From Nostoc sp. LEGE 12450 (GTDB lineage Bacteria; Cyanobacteriota; Cyanobacteriia; Cyanobacteriales; Nostocaceae): a DNA stretch of 44,926 nucleotides. The notes under the pieces were generated by a model. The model was given only the letters and a program-made list of their open reading frames with translations, was not told where the DNA came from and ran no database searches. The DNA is taken from contig NZ_JADEXU010000058.1 of assembly GCF_015206895.1 (NCBI RefSeq), positions 1 through 44,926 of the forward strand. Reading direction: 5' to 3'. Positions 1 to 9,169 of the stretch are shown piece after piece; positions within the stretch are counted from its first letter, which is position 1; the number at the start of each line of letters is the position of its first letter. The position numbers were made by a program, and so were the translations under genes.

Positions 1-154
1 TATTGCAGGGGGTGATCGTGCTGTAACCGTTGGCTATACCGACAATGGCTTTGTTGAAATCTTCATCTTTAAAACCAACTGCACGCAGCATAGCTCGATT
101 TGGCGATCGCTGTACTCCTTGCGTTACTACTTGGCTTCTCAAATTCTCCGACAT
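1..154 (-). CDS. ilvD: Dihydroxy-acid dehydratase, N-terminal part (runs off window)
   Basis: The minus strand encodes the first 51 residues of a protein starting [15 protein letters not shown] and continuing through [13 protein letters not shown] to [10 protein letters not shown], where the window ends. I recognise this as the conserved start of cyanobacterial IlvD, the iron-sulfur dehydratase that converts dihydroxy acids to 2-keto acids in the branched-chain amino acid pathway. The ATG at 154 is preceded by a good ribosome binding site (GGAAGG, 7 bases upstream). The [Fe-S] ligands and the rest of the enzyme lie outside the window, so completeness cannot be judged. Confidence 0.88.
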
Positions 155-347
155 CTTTTTTCCTTCCCTGGCATGATCGCTTGTATTGCGATTGTATTAC
201 CTGATTTTCTCATGTATACGCAGCGCGATCGAACATGGGTAAGCATTGGTAATTTTCTATTAAAACCAGGACTTACACACAAGAGATCCCCCCTAACCCA
301 ATATGCTTGGGTTGAGTGTCAGCATTACCCAACAAAGTCTTGATAAT

Positions 348-380
348 GTTGGGTTTCCTTCCTCAACCCAATCTACGCCA
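348..380. repeat. Dispersed GTTGGGTTT-type hairpin repeat, copy 1
   Basis: A short unit with TTGGGTT and AACCCAA arms around a pyrimidine loop, ending in CTACGCCA. Near-identical units lie at 39621-39650, and a larger relative is at 21720-21797. It is 46 bases downstream of the hybrid kinase stop codon and could act as its terminator, but the same unit in unrelated gaps points to a dispersed repeat. Confidence 0.6.
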
Positions 381-425
381 GTTTTAGTTTTTAGCCTTAA
401 CCCAAGCTAACCCCCATTTTTAAGA

Positions 426-3062
426 CTATGGCTCGCTCAAGAAGTCGTTAATAGCGCGTAATAATTGACGGAAAGTGTAAGGCTTCTTCAAAAATATACT
501 GATACCAGCGTTAGCAGCCTCGACTATTTGGCTGTCTGTCACCATGCCGCTGATGCCCATAATCTTGACTTGTGGATTCATTTGTTGCATTATGCCAATT
601 GCTGTTAACCCATCCATTGACGGCATCATCATATCCATCAACACCATACTGATTTGATTTTGATGCTGGGCATATAATGAGATTGCCTCGATGCCATTAA
701 TAGCTGTCAAGGTTTTGTAGTTGTGGTCTTCTAGCAAAGTTTTGCTAATCTCTAGGATAGCGGCTTCATCATCTACAACTAGGATTAATTCTCCGTTGCC
801 ATTGGGCAATTCCAAGTTCTCTGTTTGTTGCTTTGTACTTTTGTTCAAAGCTGGTAGGTACACTTGGAATTGGGAACCTTTGCTTACCTCACTAGACACT
901 TTCACAAAACCATTATGGTTTTTGACAATCCCAATTACAGTTGACAAACCTAAGCCAGTGCCTTTGCCTGGTTCTTTAGTTGTGAAAAATGGCTCAAAAA
1001 TTCGCTCCAAAATTACTGGAGAAATCCCAAATCCTGTATCTGAAATAGTTATGACTATATAAGGGCCCACCTGAGCATTTAGATTCATCTTGGCAAAATT
1101 TTCATCAACGAATAAATTTTCCGCAGAGATAGATAATGTACCGCCTTTGGGCATTGCATCACGAGCGTTGACGCACAAATTCATTAACACCTGATGAATT
1201 TGAGTCGGATCTGCCAAGATAGTCCAGAGTTTATGTCTAGGTAGATTATTGATAATTGCGATCGATTTTGGAAATGTACTTTGGACAATTTGCTCAATTT
1301 CTAACAGTAGGTGTTCTATTTGTAAAGAAATGCTGTTGCCTTCAGACCGACGAGAAAAAGTCAGAATTTGCTTGACCAAATCCGCCGCCCGTTTAGAGTT
1401 ATGTTCAAGAAGCTTCAGCAGTTGTTGATTGCGTGCATCTAGATTGGGAAATTTGAGCGCTAACATCTCCACTGATGACAGAATGGGCGTAAGGATATTG
1501 TTGAGGTCGTGGGCAATGCCACTTGCCAACGTGCCAAGACTCTCTAGGCGTTGGGCACGGAGAAATTGGGCCAGGAGTTGTTTTTTTTCTGTGATGTCGG
1601 TATCAACAGAGAGGATGGATTTGGGTTGCTCTGCTTCATCACGCATCAGTGTCCATCGGCTTTCCACGATAATTTCTTTGCCGCCCTTTGTCACTTTATG
1701 TAACTCACCTTGCCATAAGCCAGAGTTAGTAACATTTGTTAAAGCCACTTGTAACTGCTGCGAGCTTTCTTTGCACAGCAACTCCTCCAGGTTCTTTCCT
1801 AAAGCCTCATCAGCTTCCCAACCATATAGACGTTCTGCACCTTGATTCCAGAATAAAATTTGGTTTTGGAAATTTCGCACGATAATCGCATCAGAAGCGA
1901 TATCTAATAAAGCTGCTTGTTCGCGGATTTTCTGTTCTGCCCATTTGCGCTCAATGGTCGTAGCTAACACATTAGCGATCGCTTGCAAAAAGTGAATATC
2001 ATTTTGGGTAAACTCCCGATGTCTAGTTGTGTGTGCCCCTAAAACACCCAGAGGTTGTTTCTGACCTTGAATGATGACGCTAATGCCACTGATCACTGAG
2101 TGGTTAATCAATAACGGTGGTCTTTGAAACCGTGTTTCTTTCCGCAGGTCACAAACAATTACTGGCTCATGGGAAAGTAGTGTATAAGAAGCCTGAGTCT
2201 GACTCCCTCCACCTAATTCTAATTTAAAATTTCCCACTAGCCCTGGCTGCCAACCGACTCCTGATCGCAACAATAAGCTGTTCTCATCTGGAAGCATTTC
2301 TAAAACTTTACTGTATTCCACCTCAAGGCCTTGAGTAACCAGGACAACTGCTTCGTCCATTAATGTGTAAAGGTCGATATTAGCCAGAGCTAACTGACCC
2401 AATTTAGCTACGGCTGCCTGCTGGCGCACACGTGCTCTTAAACCAGCTTCCACTCGCTTGCGTTCAGCGAGTTCAGTATGTACCTGTTCATAAAGTTGAG
2501 ATTGCTGGATGGCAATGCCCACCTGTACTGTCAATTGTTTGAGAAAATCGATTTCCCACGTCTGCCACTGGCGGGGTGCTGCACACTGGTTAGCAACTAA
2601 TAATCCCCACAATTTTTTTCCTTGCAAAATTGGAACCGCCAAGTTTGCCCTGACCTGAAACTGAGTAAGTAAATCGCGGTGGCATTCAGTTAGACCTGCT
2701 GTATAAATATCCGCAATAGCTTGGACGCGCCCATGTCTGTACTCCTCGCCGCGAGTTTCCATAAAATAAGTGTCTTGAACTTGGGAATTCAGGGTAGTAA
2801 TCCAACGATCGTCGACAGACTCTACTACCACTACCCCTCTGTAGTCTGGTTCAAACTGATACATGAACACTCGATCTACTTGCAGCAATTGACGAACTTC
2901 AATAACGGTAGTGTTGAGAACCGTGTCTAAATTCAAACTCTGGCGGATGCGCTGGGCAATTGCCATCATCAGTCGCTGCCATTGAATTTGCTGTTGCAGT
3001 GCCTCCTCTGCCTGCTGACATTCTGTGAGGTGGTACATTGAATTAAATTCATCATTGTTCAT
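426..3062 (-). CDS. Hybrid sensor histidine kinase (GAF-GAF-PAS-HisKA-HATPase-REC)
   Basis: An 878-residue soluble sensor with no membrane segment. In order: GAF domain (about 35-190), second GAF (about 220-370), PAS domain (about 383-495), HisKA with the phosphoacceptor His518 in GIAHDLNN, HATPase with N box (NLCVNARDAM), DTGFGI and GTGLGLS, then a C-terminal receiver (about 757-875) with Asp pair 764-765, phosphoacceptor Asp810 and Lys859/860. The first GAF has DIYTAGLTECH followed by QFQVRANLAVPI, the layout seen around the bilin-attachment Cys-His of cyanobacteriochromes (Cys127-His128). The place of the second Cys of the DXCF class reads DTYF, so that class is unlikely. Signal and downstream partner are unknown. 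Monocistronic. Confidence 0.88.
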   Translation of the reverse strand: MNNDEFNSMYHLTECQQAEEALQQQIQWQRLMMAIAQRIRQSLNLDTVLNTTVIEVRQLLQVDRVFMYQFEPDYRGVVVVESVDDRWITTLNSQVQDTYFMETRGEEYRHGRVQAIADIYTAGLTECHRDLLTQFQVRANLAVPILQGKKLWGLLVANQCAAPRQWQTWEIDFLKQLTVQVGIAIQQSQLYEQVHTELAERKRVEAGLRARVRQQAAVAKLGQLALANIDLYTLMDEAVVLVTQGLEVEYSKVLEMLPDENSLLLRSGVGWQPGLVGNFKLELGGGSQTQASYTLLSHEPVIVCDLRKETRFQRPPLLINHSVISGISVIIQGQKQPLGVLGAHTTRHREFTQNDIHFLQAIANVLATTIERKWAEQKIREQAALLDIASDAIIVRNFQNQILFWNQGAERLYGWEADEALGKNLEELLCKESSQQLQVALTNVTNSGLWQGELHKVTKGGKEIIVESRWTLMRDEAEQPKSILSVDTDITEKKQLLAQFLRAQRLESLGTLASGIAHDLNNILTPILSSVEMLALKFPNLDARNQQLLKLLEHNSKRAADLVKQILTFSRRSEGNSISLQIEHLLLEIEQIVQSTFPKSIAIINNLPRHKLWTILADPTQIHQVLMNLCVNARDAMPKGGTLSISAENLFVDENFAKMNLNAQVGPYIVITISDTGFGISPVILERIFEPFFTTKEPGKGTGLGLSTVIGIVKNHNGFVKVSSEVSKGSQFQVYLPALNKSTKQQTENLELPNGNGELILVVDDEAAILEISKTLLEDHNYKTLTAINGIEAISLYAQHQNQISMVLMDMMMPSMDGLTAIGIMQQMNPQVKIMGISGMVTDSQIVEAANAGISIFLKKPYTFRQLLRAINDFLSEP

Positions 3063-3431
3063 CTGTAATATGCCTGATTTAATCCATTAGGTTGTCAATA
3101 CCTGTAGTGACTGCTGGTTATGCCTCTGGGCTATTGCCTGTAGCCTATACTTTGTGGAAATAGATATAGTTAAAATTATCTGAATAATGCAAGGATATTA
3201 ATCTTACGGCAGTTGTTATTTATATAGTTATTCTTTAAAAGTTGTGCCGATTCAATATATGTTTTCTTTATTGCACCATAAATTGTCATTTGTAACAACT
3301 TATAATAACTGTATATATATTGAGTTAGTGAATGAAAGAAGGCGATCAATATGGCTTAGACAGAGTTTTTTACTCTGTTTTGACCGTTAGCAATTAAATT
3401 AAACCTTACTGATAAATTATTATAAAAAAAA
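3063..3431. other. AT-rich gap between two minus-strand genes
   Basis: I see no gene here. It should hold the promoter of the hybrid kinase near 3063-3200 (minus strand) and, at its right edge, the T-rich tail of the terminator of the next gene. No recognisable operator or RNA motif was found. Confidence 0.5.
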
Positions 3432-3460
3432 TGGTATTCATTTTATACAAATGAATACCA
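3432..3460 (-). terminator. Intrinsic terminator of the repeat membrane protein gene
   Basis: Perfect 12-bp inverted repeat (TGGTATTCATTT / AAATGAATACCA) with a 5-base loop. On the minus strand the hairpin is followed by eight T residues (3431-3424). It lies 38 bases past the stop codon at 3498 and is a textbook rho-independent terminator. Confidence 0.85.
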
Positions 3461-3497
3461 CTCTCTATTGCTTAAAATTATCGATGACAGAGATATT

Positions 3498-6400
3498 TTA
3501 CCCAGGTAGAGTTATCCCAGTCACAGCGATCGCACCTGCAATGGCACTGGCTGCAAGAGAAGCGAGCGCTGTCCCAAATAACCACCATGCAGCATTTGCA
3601 ACGGTTTTTTTGGTTTCTTCGGCTTGCTTTTTAGCTTGCTCTTGGATGGCTTTCAAACGTTTTTGGGTTTCTTTTTGGATGCGTTCGGCTCGTTGCAATA
3701 CACCATCCCGCGCCGATTCTATTTGGTCGATAATCCGGTTAGCATCTGCCTCAGAGATATCCTCACGAGAACTGATGACAGCAACTAAGGTGTCACGATC
3801 AAATTGACTGAGGCGATCGCGCAATGCTTCAAATCCAGCTTGCGGATCGTCGAATACTTTGGCAAAATCTTGCTTAATGCCTTCATAGTTGAGTTCAGAA
3901 CGATCTAGGGAGTTAAGATAGTTGCGAACTTTGGCAAAAATTCCATCCAGCACTGATTGCACCTTCTGCTGAATCTGCTGGAATTGTTCGACAATAGAAC
4001 TGCGGACAGAATCAATTTGATCCACAATCCGGTTAGCTTCTTCTTCTGAGATGTCTTCACGTTGGGATAACAGCGCCACGATTGTGGAACGGTCAAATTT
4101 TGAGGCGCGATCGCTTAAACTCCCAATTCCAGCGCGGGGAGAAGACAACAGCAATTGTAAATCGCGTTTGATTCCTTCGGGGTTGAGTTCGTCTTTATTG
4201 GTATTACGCAGATATTCTTCAAGATTGGCTTCAAAATCTAAAGCTTGTTGAGCAGTACGCTTGGCTAAACGTCGCGGCGCTCTTAGAATATCACCAATGG
4301 CATCTTGTACGCGATCAATGATCTGATTAACTTGCTCTTGGCTCAAGTCTCCGCGCTGACTCACGAGTTGAACCAAGGTTTCTCGATCTACATGAGATAA
4401 GCGATCGCGCAGTGCTAAGGCTCCAGCTTTGGGATCGTCGAGTAATTTTTCCAAATCGGCTCTGATACCTTCGGGATCGAGTTCTTCCAAGTTGGTATTG
4501 CGGAGATATTCGGCGATCGCTTTTGTAGTTTTTTCGTACTGTTCTTTTGCTTGCTGCGGTACTTGCAAGATGTTATCTCTGACTGCTTCTAGCTGATCAA
4601 GAATTTGGTTTACCTGTTCTTCGCTCAAATCTTGACGCTGACTGAGCAGTTGTACCAGTGTATCGCGGTCAAATTGCGATAGGCGCGATCGTAATAGGCT
4701 AATTCCGGCTTGCGGATCGTCTAGTAAAACTCTAAACTCACGTTTGATACCTTCAGGATTGAGTTCGTCTTTGTTAGTATTCCGCAAATAATTTTCAACT
4801 CTTTGACGCAGTTCATCAGCTTTCGCTTTTGCTTGTTCTTGCAATTCTCTAGCACGATTTAACAAATTATCGCGGTTGCGTTCGAGTTGACCAACAATAT
4901 TATTAGCTTCCTCTTCGCTGAAATCTTGACGTTGTTGCAGCAATTGTACAAAAGTATCGCGGTCAAATTGTCCGAAGCGGCTACTTAAATCTTCAAACCC
5001 AGCTTCTGGATCTTCTACTAACTTGGCAAAGTCCCGTTCAATACCTTCAGGGTTGAGTTCTTCTTTCCCAGTGGAACGTAGATAATTTTCGATGCGCGTG
5101 CGGAAATCTTGCCCTTTTTCTCGTGCTTCGGCTTGTTTTACAGTTTCCAAAACTTCCGAGCGAGCGCTTTCCATTTGTTCGGAAATTTCTTTCACCCTGG
5201 GTTCACTGAGATCGCCTCGCTGGTTCAGCAAGTTGGTGAAATATTCTTGATTGATTTCTTCTAACTCTCGTCTCACAGTTGTAGGATCTGCGTTTACGTC
5301 ATAGATGATTTCTTTAAATTCATCTAATAGCGTAATTCGGTTAAAATGCCAGGGAAATGAATTCAATATGTAATCTTCGACATCTGCTTTAATCGTGTTT
5401 TCAAGTGATATTGGTAGTCTTGCAGATATTTGCTCAGTGGCTTGCTCTCTAAACTTTTTAAATTGTTCTGTTACTTGCTCAACATCGACATCTTGAACTT
5501 TTTCTTTCAGCTTTTGCAACTGAGTTGTAATTTTGTTCACATCGATATTAGAAAGGTTAACCCGATCGAGAACTGCTGGTGCAGCAGCAGTCAAACCATA
5601 TCGAATAGCTTGCTTAATTACACCATTACCATTACCACCTCCAACTGTAACCAGTTGTTGAAGGCGCTCGCCCAATTGCTCAGAATTGAGTTCTTCAGGA
5701 GTCGCAGACTTAAGTAAATTAATTACCTGTTCTGTGGGATTTTTTCGATTTAAAGCTTCTTGCCAAGCACCTTGAAGTTGGTCAGCAATGCCATTGATAT
5801 CTTCTTTAGATAAATCTGTGCGAGTCCCAATTAAATCAACAAATGTTTGGCGATTAACATTTTGTAATAAATCGCTATTAGCAACAGATTGTAAATCTGT
5901 ATCTTTAAGAAGCTGGTCAAATTGGTTGCGAATTTCTTTGATGTTAGGCTTTGGCAATTGTAGAGAACTTAAAGAAGTTTGGAGAGTATTTTTAATCCCT
6001 TCAGAATCAAAACCTGAAGTTAATTCCCGCCGAACTGCGGCTGTAATATCTTCCGCAGTCGAAACTAACTGTTTTTTTGCAGTATTAGCACTGATACCAG
6101 CAGTTGCTGTACCCATCAGAGCTTGAAAACCAGAAGTGACAGTATTAGAGATAGAACCAATTAAAGAACCTACGGCTGATGAACCCAACCAAATTACTAG
6201 TGAGAAATAAGTAGACCAGATGACTACACCAATAATTGATCCTAAGAATGCACTTTCGATTAAGCTAAGTTTTACAGCTAGAAAGCAAGCAATAAATAAT
6301 GCAATACTCGCAGTTATTAACACCCAAGTGCCAATTTTGCCTTGAACCTTACGAATTGTCTTACCCAAACTTTCTGACTTATCATCGGAATCTGAATCAA

Positions 6401-6599
6401 TTTCCCAAGATGAGATTCCGGCAGCAACTGAAAAGTTTGTGAATAACAATTGAAAAGCAAATGCCATCGAAACCCCAGCCAGCAATGCCACCAAGAATTT
6501 AGGCCCAGAAAAAAGCACTGATGCTTCTTCTGGAGTTAGTGCTTCCTGAGCTAAAGTTATCGGCGCTAATCCTAAAATAGTTGCAACACCTTGAAACAT
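3498..6599 (-). CDS. Large membrane-anchored protein with five ~97-residue repeats
   Basis: About 1033 residues, function not recognised. The N-terminus is signal-like (MFQGVATILGLAPITLAQEA), followed by hydrophobic segments near residues 35-60 and 90-150. The middle is helical and charged. From about residue 500 come five repeats built on YLRNTNKDELNPEGIK, then DDPQAGF, a Q/K-FDRDT-V-LLSQR segment, DLSEEQVNQI-DQ and a coiled linker. The C-terminus is a Lys/Glu-rich coil and a final hydrophobic helix (AAWWLFGTALASLAASAIAGA). More degenerate copies can be traced upstream from about residue 190. I chose ATG 6599 over GTG 6620 because GTG has no ribosome binding site and ATG gives a clean signal sequence. 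The layout suggests a scaffold or tether anchored at both ends in membrane; that is inference. Confidence 0.8.
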   Translation of the reverse strand: MFQGVATILGLAPITLAQEALTPEEASVLFSGPKFLVALLAGVSMAFAFQLLFTNFSVAAGISSWEIDSDSDDKSESLGKTIRKVQGKIGTWVLITASIALFIACFLAVKLSLIESAFLGSIIGVVIWSTYFSLVIWLGSSAVGSLIGSISNTVTSGFQALMGTATAGISANTAKKQLVSTAEDITAAVRRELTSGFDSEGIKNTLQTSLSSLQLPKPNIKEIRNQFDQLLKDTDLQSVANSDLLQNVNRQTFVDLIGTRTDLSKEDINGIADQLQGAWQEALNRKNPTEQVINLLKSATPEELNSEQLGERLQQLVTVGGGNGNGVIKQAIRYGLTAAAPAVLDRVNLSNIDVNKITTQLQKLKEKVQDVDVEQVTEQFKKFREQATEQISARLPISLENTIKADVEDYILNSFPWHFNRITLLDEFKEIIYDVNADPTTVRRELEEINQEYFTNLLNQRGDLSEPRVKEISEQMESARSEVLETVKQAEAREKGQDFRTRIENYLRSTGKEELNPEGIERDFAKLVEDPEAGFEDLSSRFGQFDRDTFVQLLQQRQDFSEEEANNIVGQLERNRDNLLNRARELQEQAKAKADELRQRVENYLRNTNKDELNPEGIKREFRVLLDDPQAGISLLRSRLSQFDRDTLVQLLSQRQDLSEEQVNQILDQLEAVRDNILQVPQQAKEQYEKTTKAIAEYLRNTNLEELDPEGIRADLEKLLDDPKAGALALRDRLSHVDRETLVQLVSQRGDLSQEQVNQIIDRVQDAIGDILRAPRRLAKRTAQQALDFEANLEEYLRNTNKDELNPEGIKRDLQLLLSSPRAGIGSLSDRASKFDRSTIVALLSQREDISEEEANRIVDQIDSVRSSIVEQFQQIQQKVQSVLDGIFAKVRNYLNSLDRSELNYEGIKQDFAKVFDDPQAGFEALRDRLSQFDRDTLVAVISSREDISEADANRIIDQIESARDGVLQRAERIQKETQKRLKAIQEQAKKQAEETKKTVANAAWWLFGTALASLAASAIAGAIAVTGITLPG

Positions 6600-7126
6600 A
6601 ATATTTTTTCTCACTTGCACTCAATTAAATACCCATTTATAAAATGGCTTATTTATCAGCTTAATTATCAAATATATAAGCTAACACTTTCTTAGGTAAT
6701 AGGTTCATTTGCCAAAAGTCGTATTTTGAAGTTTATTATTTTTTCGTTAAACAAAAGTTTATAATTTTCTATTTTCACCATATTCCACATTTATACAAAA
6801 TATTTTTTTATTACTATAGAAAGTAAACTTTATAAAAAATAATCTAAGTATACAGCATTGATTAAAAGGGTAAATTCCTCTTTTATACAGAATAAATCAA
6901 TGCTTTTTGTGTCCACATCTAGCAAAATTCATAGAGTTAAGAAATGTAAGTGTTTATAAAAACATAATTTTATATTTATTCATTTAGATAAAAACACCTA
7001 TACCTAATGATAGAGATAAAAATTCTTCCAAGCGATTGATGAAACTTAAATCTAAGCATGTATTAATAAGGATATTACAAGCTATAAATTTGTGAATAAT
7101 TGATTGTTGCTGAGGAGAAGAAGATA
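6600..7126. other. AT-rich divergent promoter region with an orphan hairpin
   Basis: This gap separates two divergent genes and must hold both promoters. At 6854-6863 and 6895-6904 there is a perfect 10-bp inverted repeat (AGCATTGATT / AATCAATGCT) followed on the plus strand by TTTTT. It resembles a terminator although no plus-strand gene precedes it. No open reading frame of note was found. Confidence 0.5.
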
Positions 7127-8407
7127 ATGGTTGTAGGTGTACATAAACGTGCTGTAGGTGTATTTTCTAATCGTCGAGATGTTGAACATGCGCTACATGA
7201 ATTGAAAAAAGTCGGCTTTGACATGAACAGAGTTTCTGTCATTACGCAAGATGGAGACAGAGAAGATATTGCTGGGGCTGAAGTGCGTGATCGCGTCGGT
7301 GATAAATCTGATGAAGGTGCTAAAGTTGGAGCCGCTACCGGCGGTGCTTTGGGCGGATTAACTGGTTTATTAGTCGGTCTTGGTACTTTGGCAATTCCTG
7401 GAATTGGACCAATTATGCTGGCTGGAGCCGCAGCAACTACTTTAGCTACAACTCTTGCTGGTGCTGGGATTGGTGCAGTAGCTGGTAGTTTGCTTGGTGC
7501 ATTGATTGGTTTAGGAATTCCTGAAGAACGAGCTAGAGTTTATGACGAACGTGTAAGACGAGGACACTATTTAGTGATCCTTGATGGCACAGATACAGAA
7601 ATCGCTAGAGCAGAAGCAATTCTCCATCAGCGTGGTGTCGAAGAGTTTGGTATTTACGATAACCCAGATGCGAGAAATGCTGATTATGTCGCTCCAACCC
7701 ATAACGTAAATGTGGCTCATAGTGGTGTTGCTAGACGCGCGATAGGAGTCTTTCCTCATCGCCGAGATGCAGAAGCAGCACTCACAGAATTACGAGATGC
7801 AGGTTTTCCCTTAAGTAGAGTTTCTATCATCGCCAAAAATACAGACGGTCATGGGATCGCTGGTGTAGATGTAGATAGAAATGTTGCAACAGGTAATAAA
7901 GCAGACGATGGTGCAAAAACTGGAGCAGCTACAGGTGGTGTTCTAGGTGGTTTGACTGGCTTATTAGTTGGTCTTGGAACTCTAGCAATTCCTGGAGTTG
8001 GGCCTGTGATTGCTGGTGGCGCAGTAGCAACAGCTTTGGCCACAACCTTAGCTGGTGGTGCGATCGGTGCAGCTGCTGGCGGTATTGTTGGCGCACTGGT
8101 TGGCTTGGGGATTCCTGAAGACAGAGCGCGGGTATATAGCGATCGCTTCCAAAGAGGCGACTACTTGGTAATTATCGATGGTACCCAAGCTGAAATCCAC
8201 CAAGCTGAAGCGATTCTCAACCGTCGAGGTATTGAAGAATTTGCTATTTATGATGCCACTGATTTAGGCGAACATCGGCCAGGTTCCGACCGAGTAATCC
8301 ATCATGACACACAAGTAGCCAATCCCATTCACCCCAATCACTCAACAGATATTCATGGAAACGATCCTGCTGTAGTGATTGTTGACCGTCGTGATGAAAC
8401 ACTTTAA
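7127..8407 (+). CDS. Tandem-duplicated YflT-like general stress protein with glycine-zipper segments
   Basis: A 426-residue protein made of two homologous halves (about residues 1-195 and 205-390). Each half starts with an alpha/beta module (RAVGVFSNRRDVEHALHEL and RAIGVFPHRRDAEAALTEL), then a Gly/Ala-rich hydrophobic stretch (TGGALGGLTGLLVGLG, ATTLAGAGIGAVAGS) and ends with EERARVYDERVRRGHYLVILDG plus a HQRGVEEFGIYD element. The module resembles the heat-induced YflT / general stress protein 17M family; the glycine-zipper segments could insert in or contact membrane. ATG 7127 is chosen because GAGGAGAAG sits just upstream; a TTG 27 bases earlier lacks a site. The C-terminal tail is His/Asp-rich. 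Biochemical role unknown. Confidence 0.82.
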   Translation: MVVGVHKRAVGVFSNRRDVEHALHELKKVGFDMNRVSVITQDGDREDIAGAEVRDRVGDKSDEGAKVGAATGGALGGLTGLLVGLGTLAIPGIGPIMLAGAAATTLATTLAGAGIGAVAGSLLGALIGLGIPEERARVYDERVRRGHYLVILDGTDTEIARAEAILHQRGVEEFGIYDNPDARNADYVAPTHNVNVAHSGVARRAIGVFPHRRDAEAALTELRDAGFPLSRVSIIAKNTDGHGIAGVDVDRNVATGNKADDGAKTGAATGGVLGGLTGLLVGLGTLAIPGVGPVIAGGAVATALATTLAGGAIGAAAGGIVGALVGLGIPEDRARVYSDRFQRGDYLVIIDGTQAEIHQAEAILNRRGIEEFAIYDATDLGEHRPGSDRVIHHDTQVANPIHPNHSTDIHGNDPAVVIVDRRDETL

Positions 8408-8527
8408 TCCAAAGTAGTTTTCACTGATACTAATTACACACAATTGCAAGAGCAAGAATTCAAAAACTTGCTCCTCACTTCACCGTAAAAATCAACAAAT
8501 TTCACTTTCCGATTGCGAATTAAATCT

Positions 8528-8989
8528 ATGAAAAAGCTAACCCCCTTCTTAATTAGCACCCTTTTAGTTTTTGGTGTTGCTGCTTGTGATAACGCTTCTA
8601 AAACAAGCGAATCTGCACCAGGTAATCCTAATGAAGCTCCACAATCACCGAGTGTACAAACAACAGAAGCTTCTCAAAAAGACGCACAAAGTGAAACTCG
8701 CAGAAGACAACTTGATGCTGATATCCGTGCCCGCGAACAACGGAATAATGTCACTGGCGGCGATACAGATAGAGCTAAAGGTGATTTATCAAGTCAAGTT
8801 CGCTCTAAGCTAGAGGCAAACATACCCAAGGGTCAACTAACAGTTGATGCCACACAGGATGGAGTTGTCACTGTTGGAGGAACTGTTAACAATCAGCAAG
8901 AGTTAGCTAAAATTGAACGTTTAGCTAAAGAAATTAAAGGTGTCAAAACTGTAGTTGTTAAAGCAACTGTTGCCCCACCGACAAACTGA
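8528..8989 (+). CDS. BON-domain lipoprotein
   Basis: A 153-residue protein with a lipoprotein signal: MKKLTPFLISTLLVFGVAAC, with the lipobox ending at Cys20 followed by Asp. A disordered Ser/Gln/Thr-rich linker follows, then a BON domain (about residues 90-150: LSSQVRSKLEANIP, VDATQDGVVTVGGTV, IERLAKEIKGVKTVVVKATV). BON domains bind phospholipid or envelope components and are common in osmotic-stress proteins such as OsmY. The ATG at 8528 gives the proper signal sequence. It is 120 bases from the stress protein gene on the same strand. Confidence 0.85.
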   Translation: MKKLTPFLISTLLVFGVAACDNASKTSESAPGNPNEAPQSPSVQTTEASQKDAQSETRRRQLDADIRAREQRNNVTGGDTDRAKGDLSSQVRSKLEANIPKGQLTVDATQDGVVTVGGTVNNQQELAKIERLAKEIKGVKTVVVKATVAPPTN

Positions 8990-9011
8990 GCCAACTAGCA
9001 ATAAAACCAAC

Positions 9012-9050
9012 TGAGTAGGTATAAAAAATAAATTTATATTTTCCTACTCA
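9012..9050 (+). terminator. Hairpin downstream of BON lipoprotein
   Basis: Inverted arms TGAGTAGG / CCTACTCA around a 23-base A+T-only loop. It lies 23 bases past the stop codon. There is no clear T tail, so terminator function is possible rather than certain. Confidence 0.45.
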
Positions 9051-9053
9051 ACC

Positions 9054-9087
9054 TTAATGGTCAGTTATACTTATTGCTGACCATTAA
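9054..9087. repeat. Second hairpin in the same gap
   Basis: Perfect 11-bp inverted repeat TTAATGGTCAG / CTGACCATTAA with a 12-base loop, four bases after the preceding hairpin. Together they could form a double terminator; the pair is also compatible with a dispersed palindrome. Confidence 0.5.
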
Positions 9088-9169
9088 TAATTGATAACTG
9101 ACGACTTTAATGATTATATTTATTGATGCTCAGTTCAGTTACAGAAACTTTTGTAATAATTGAAAAACT

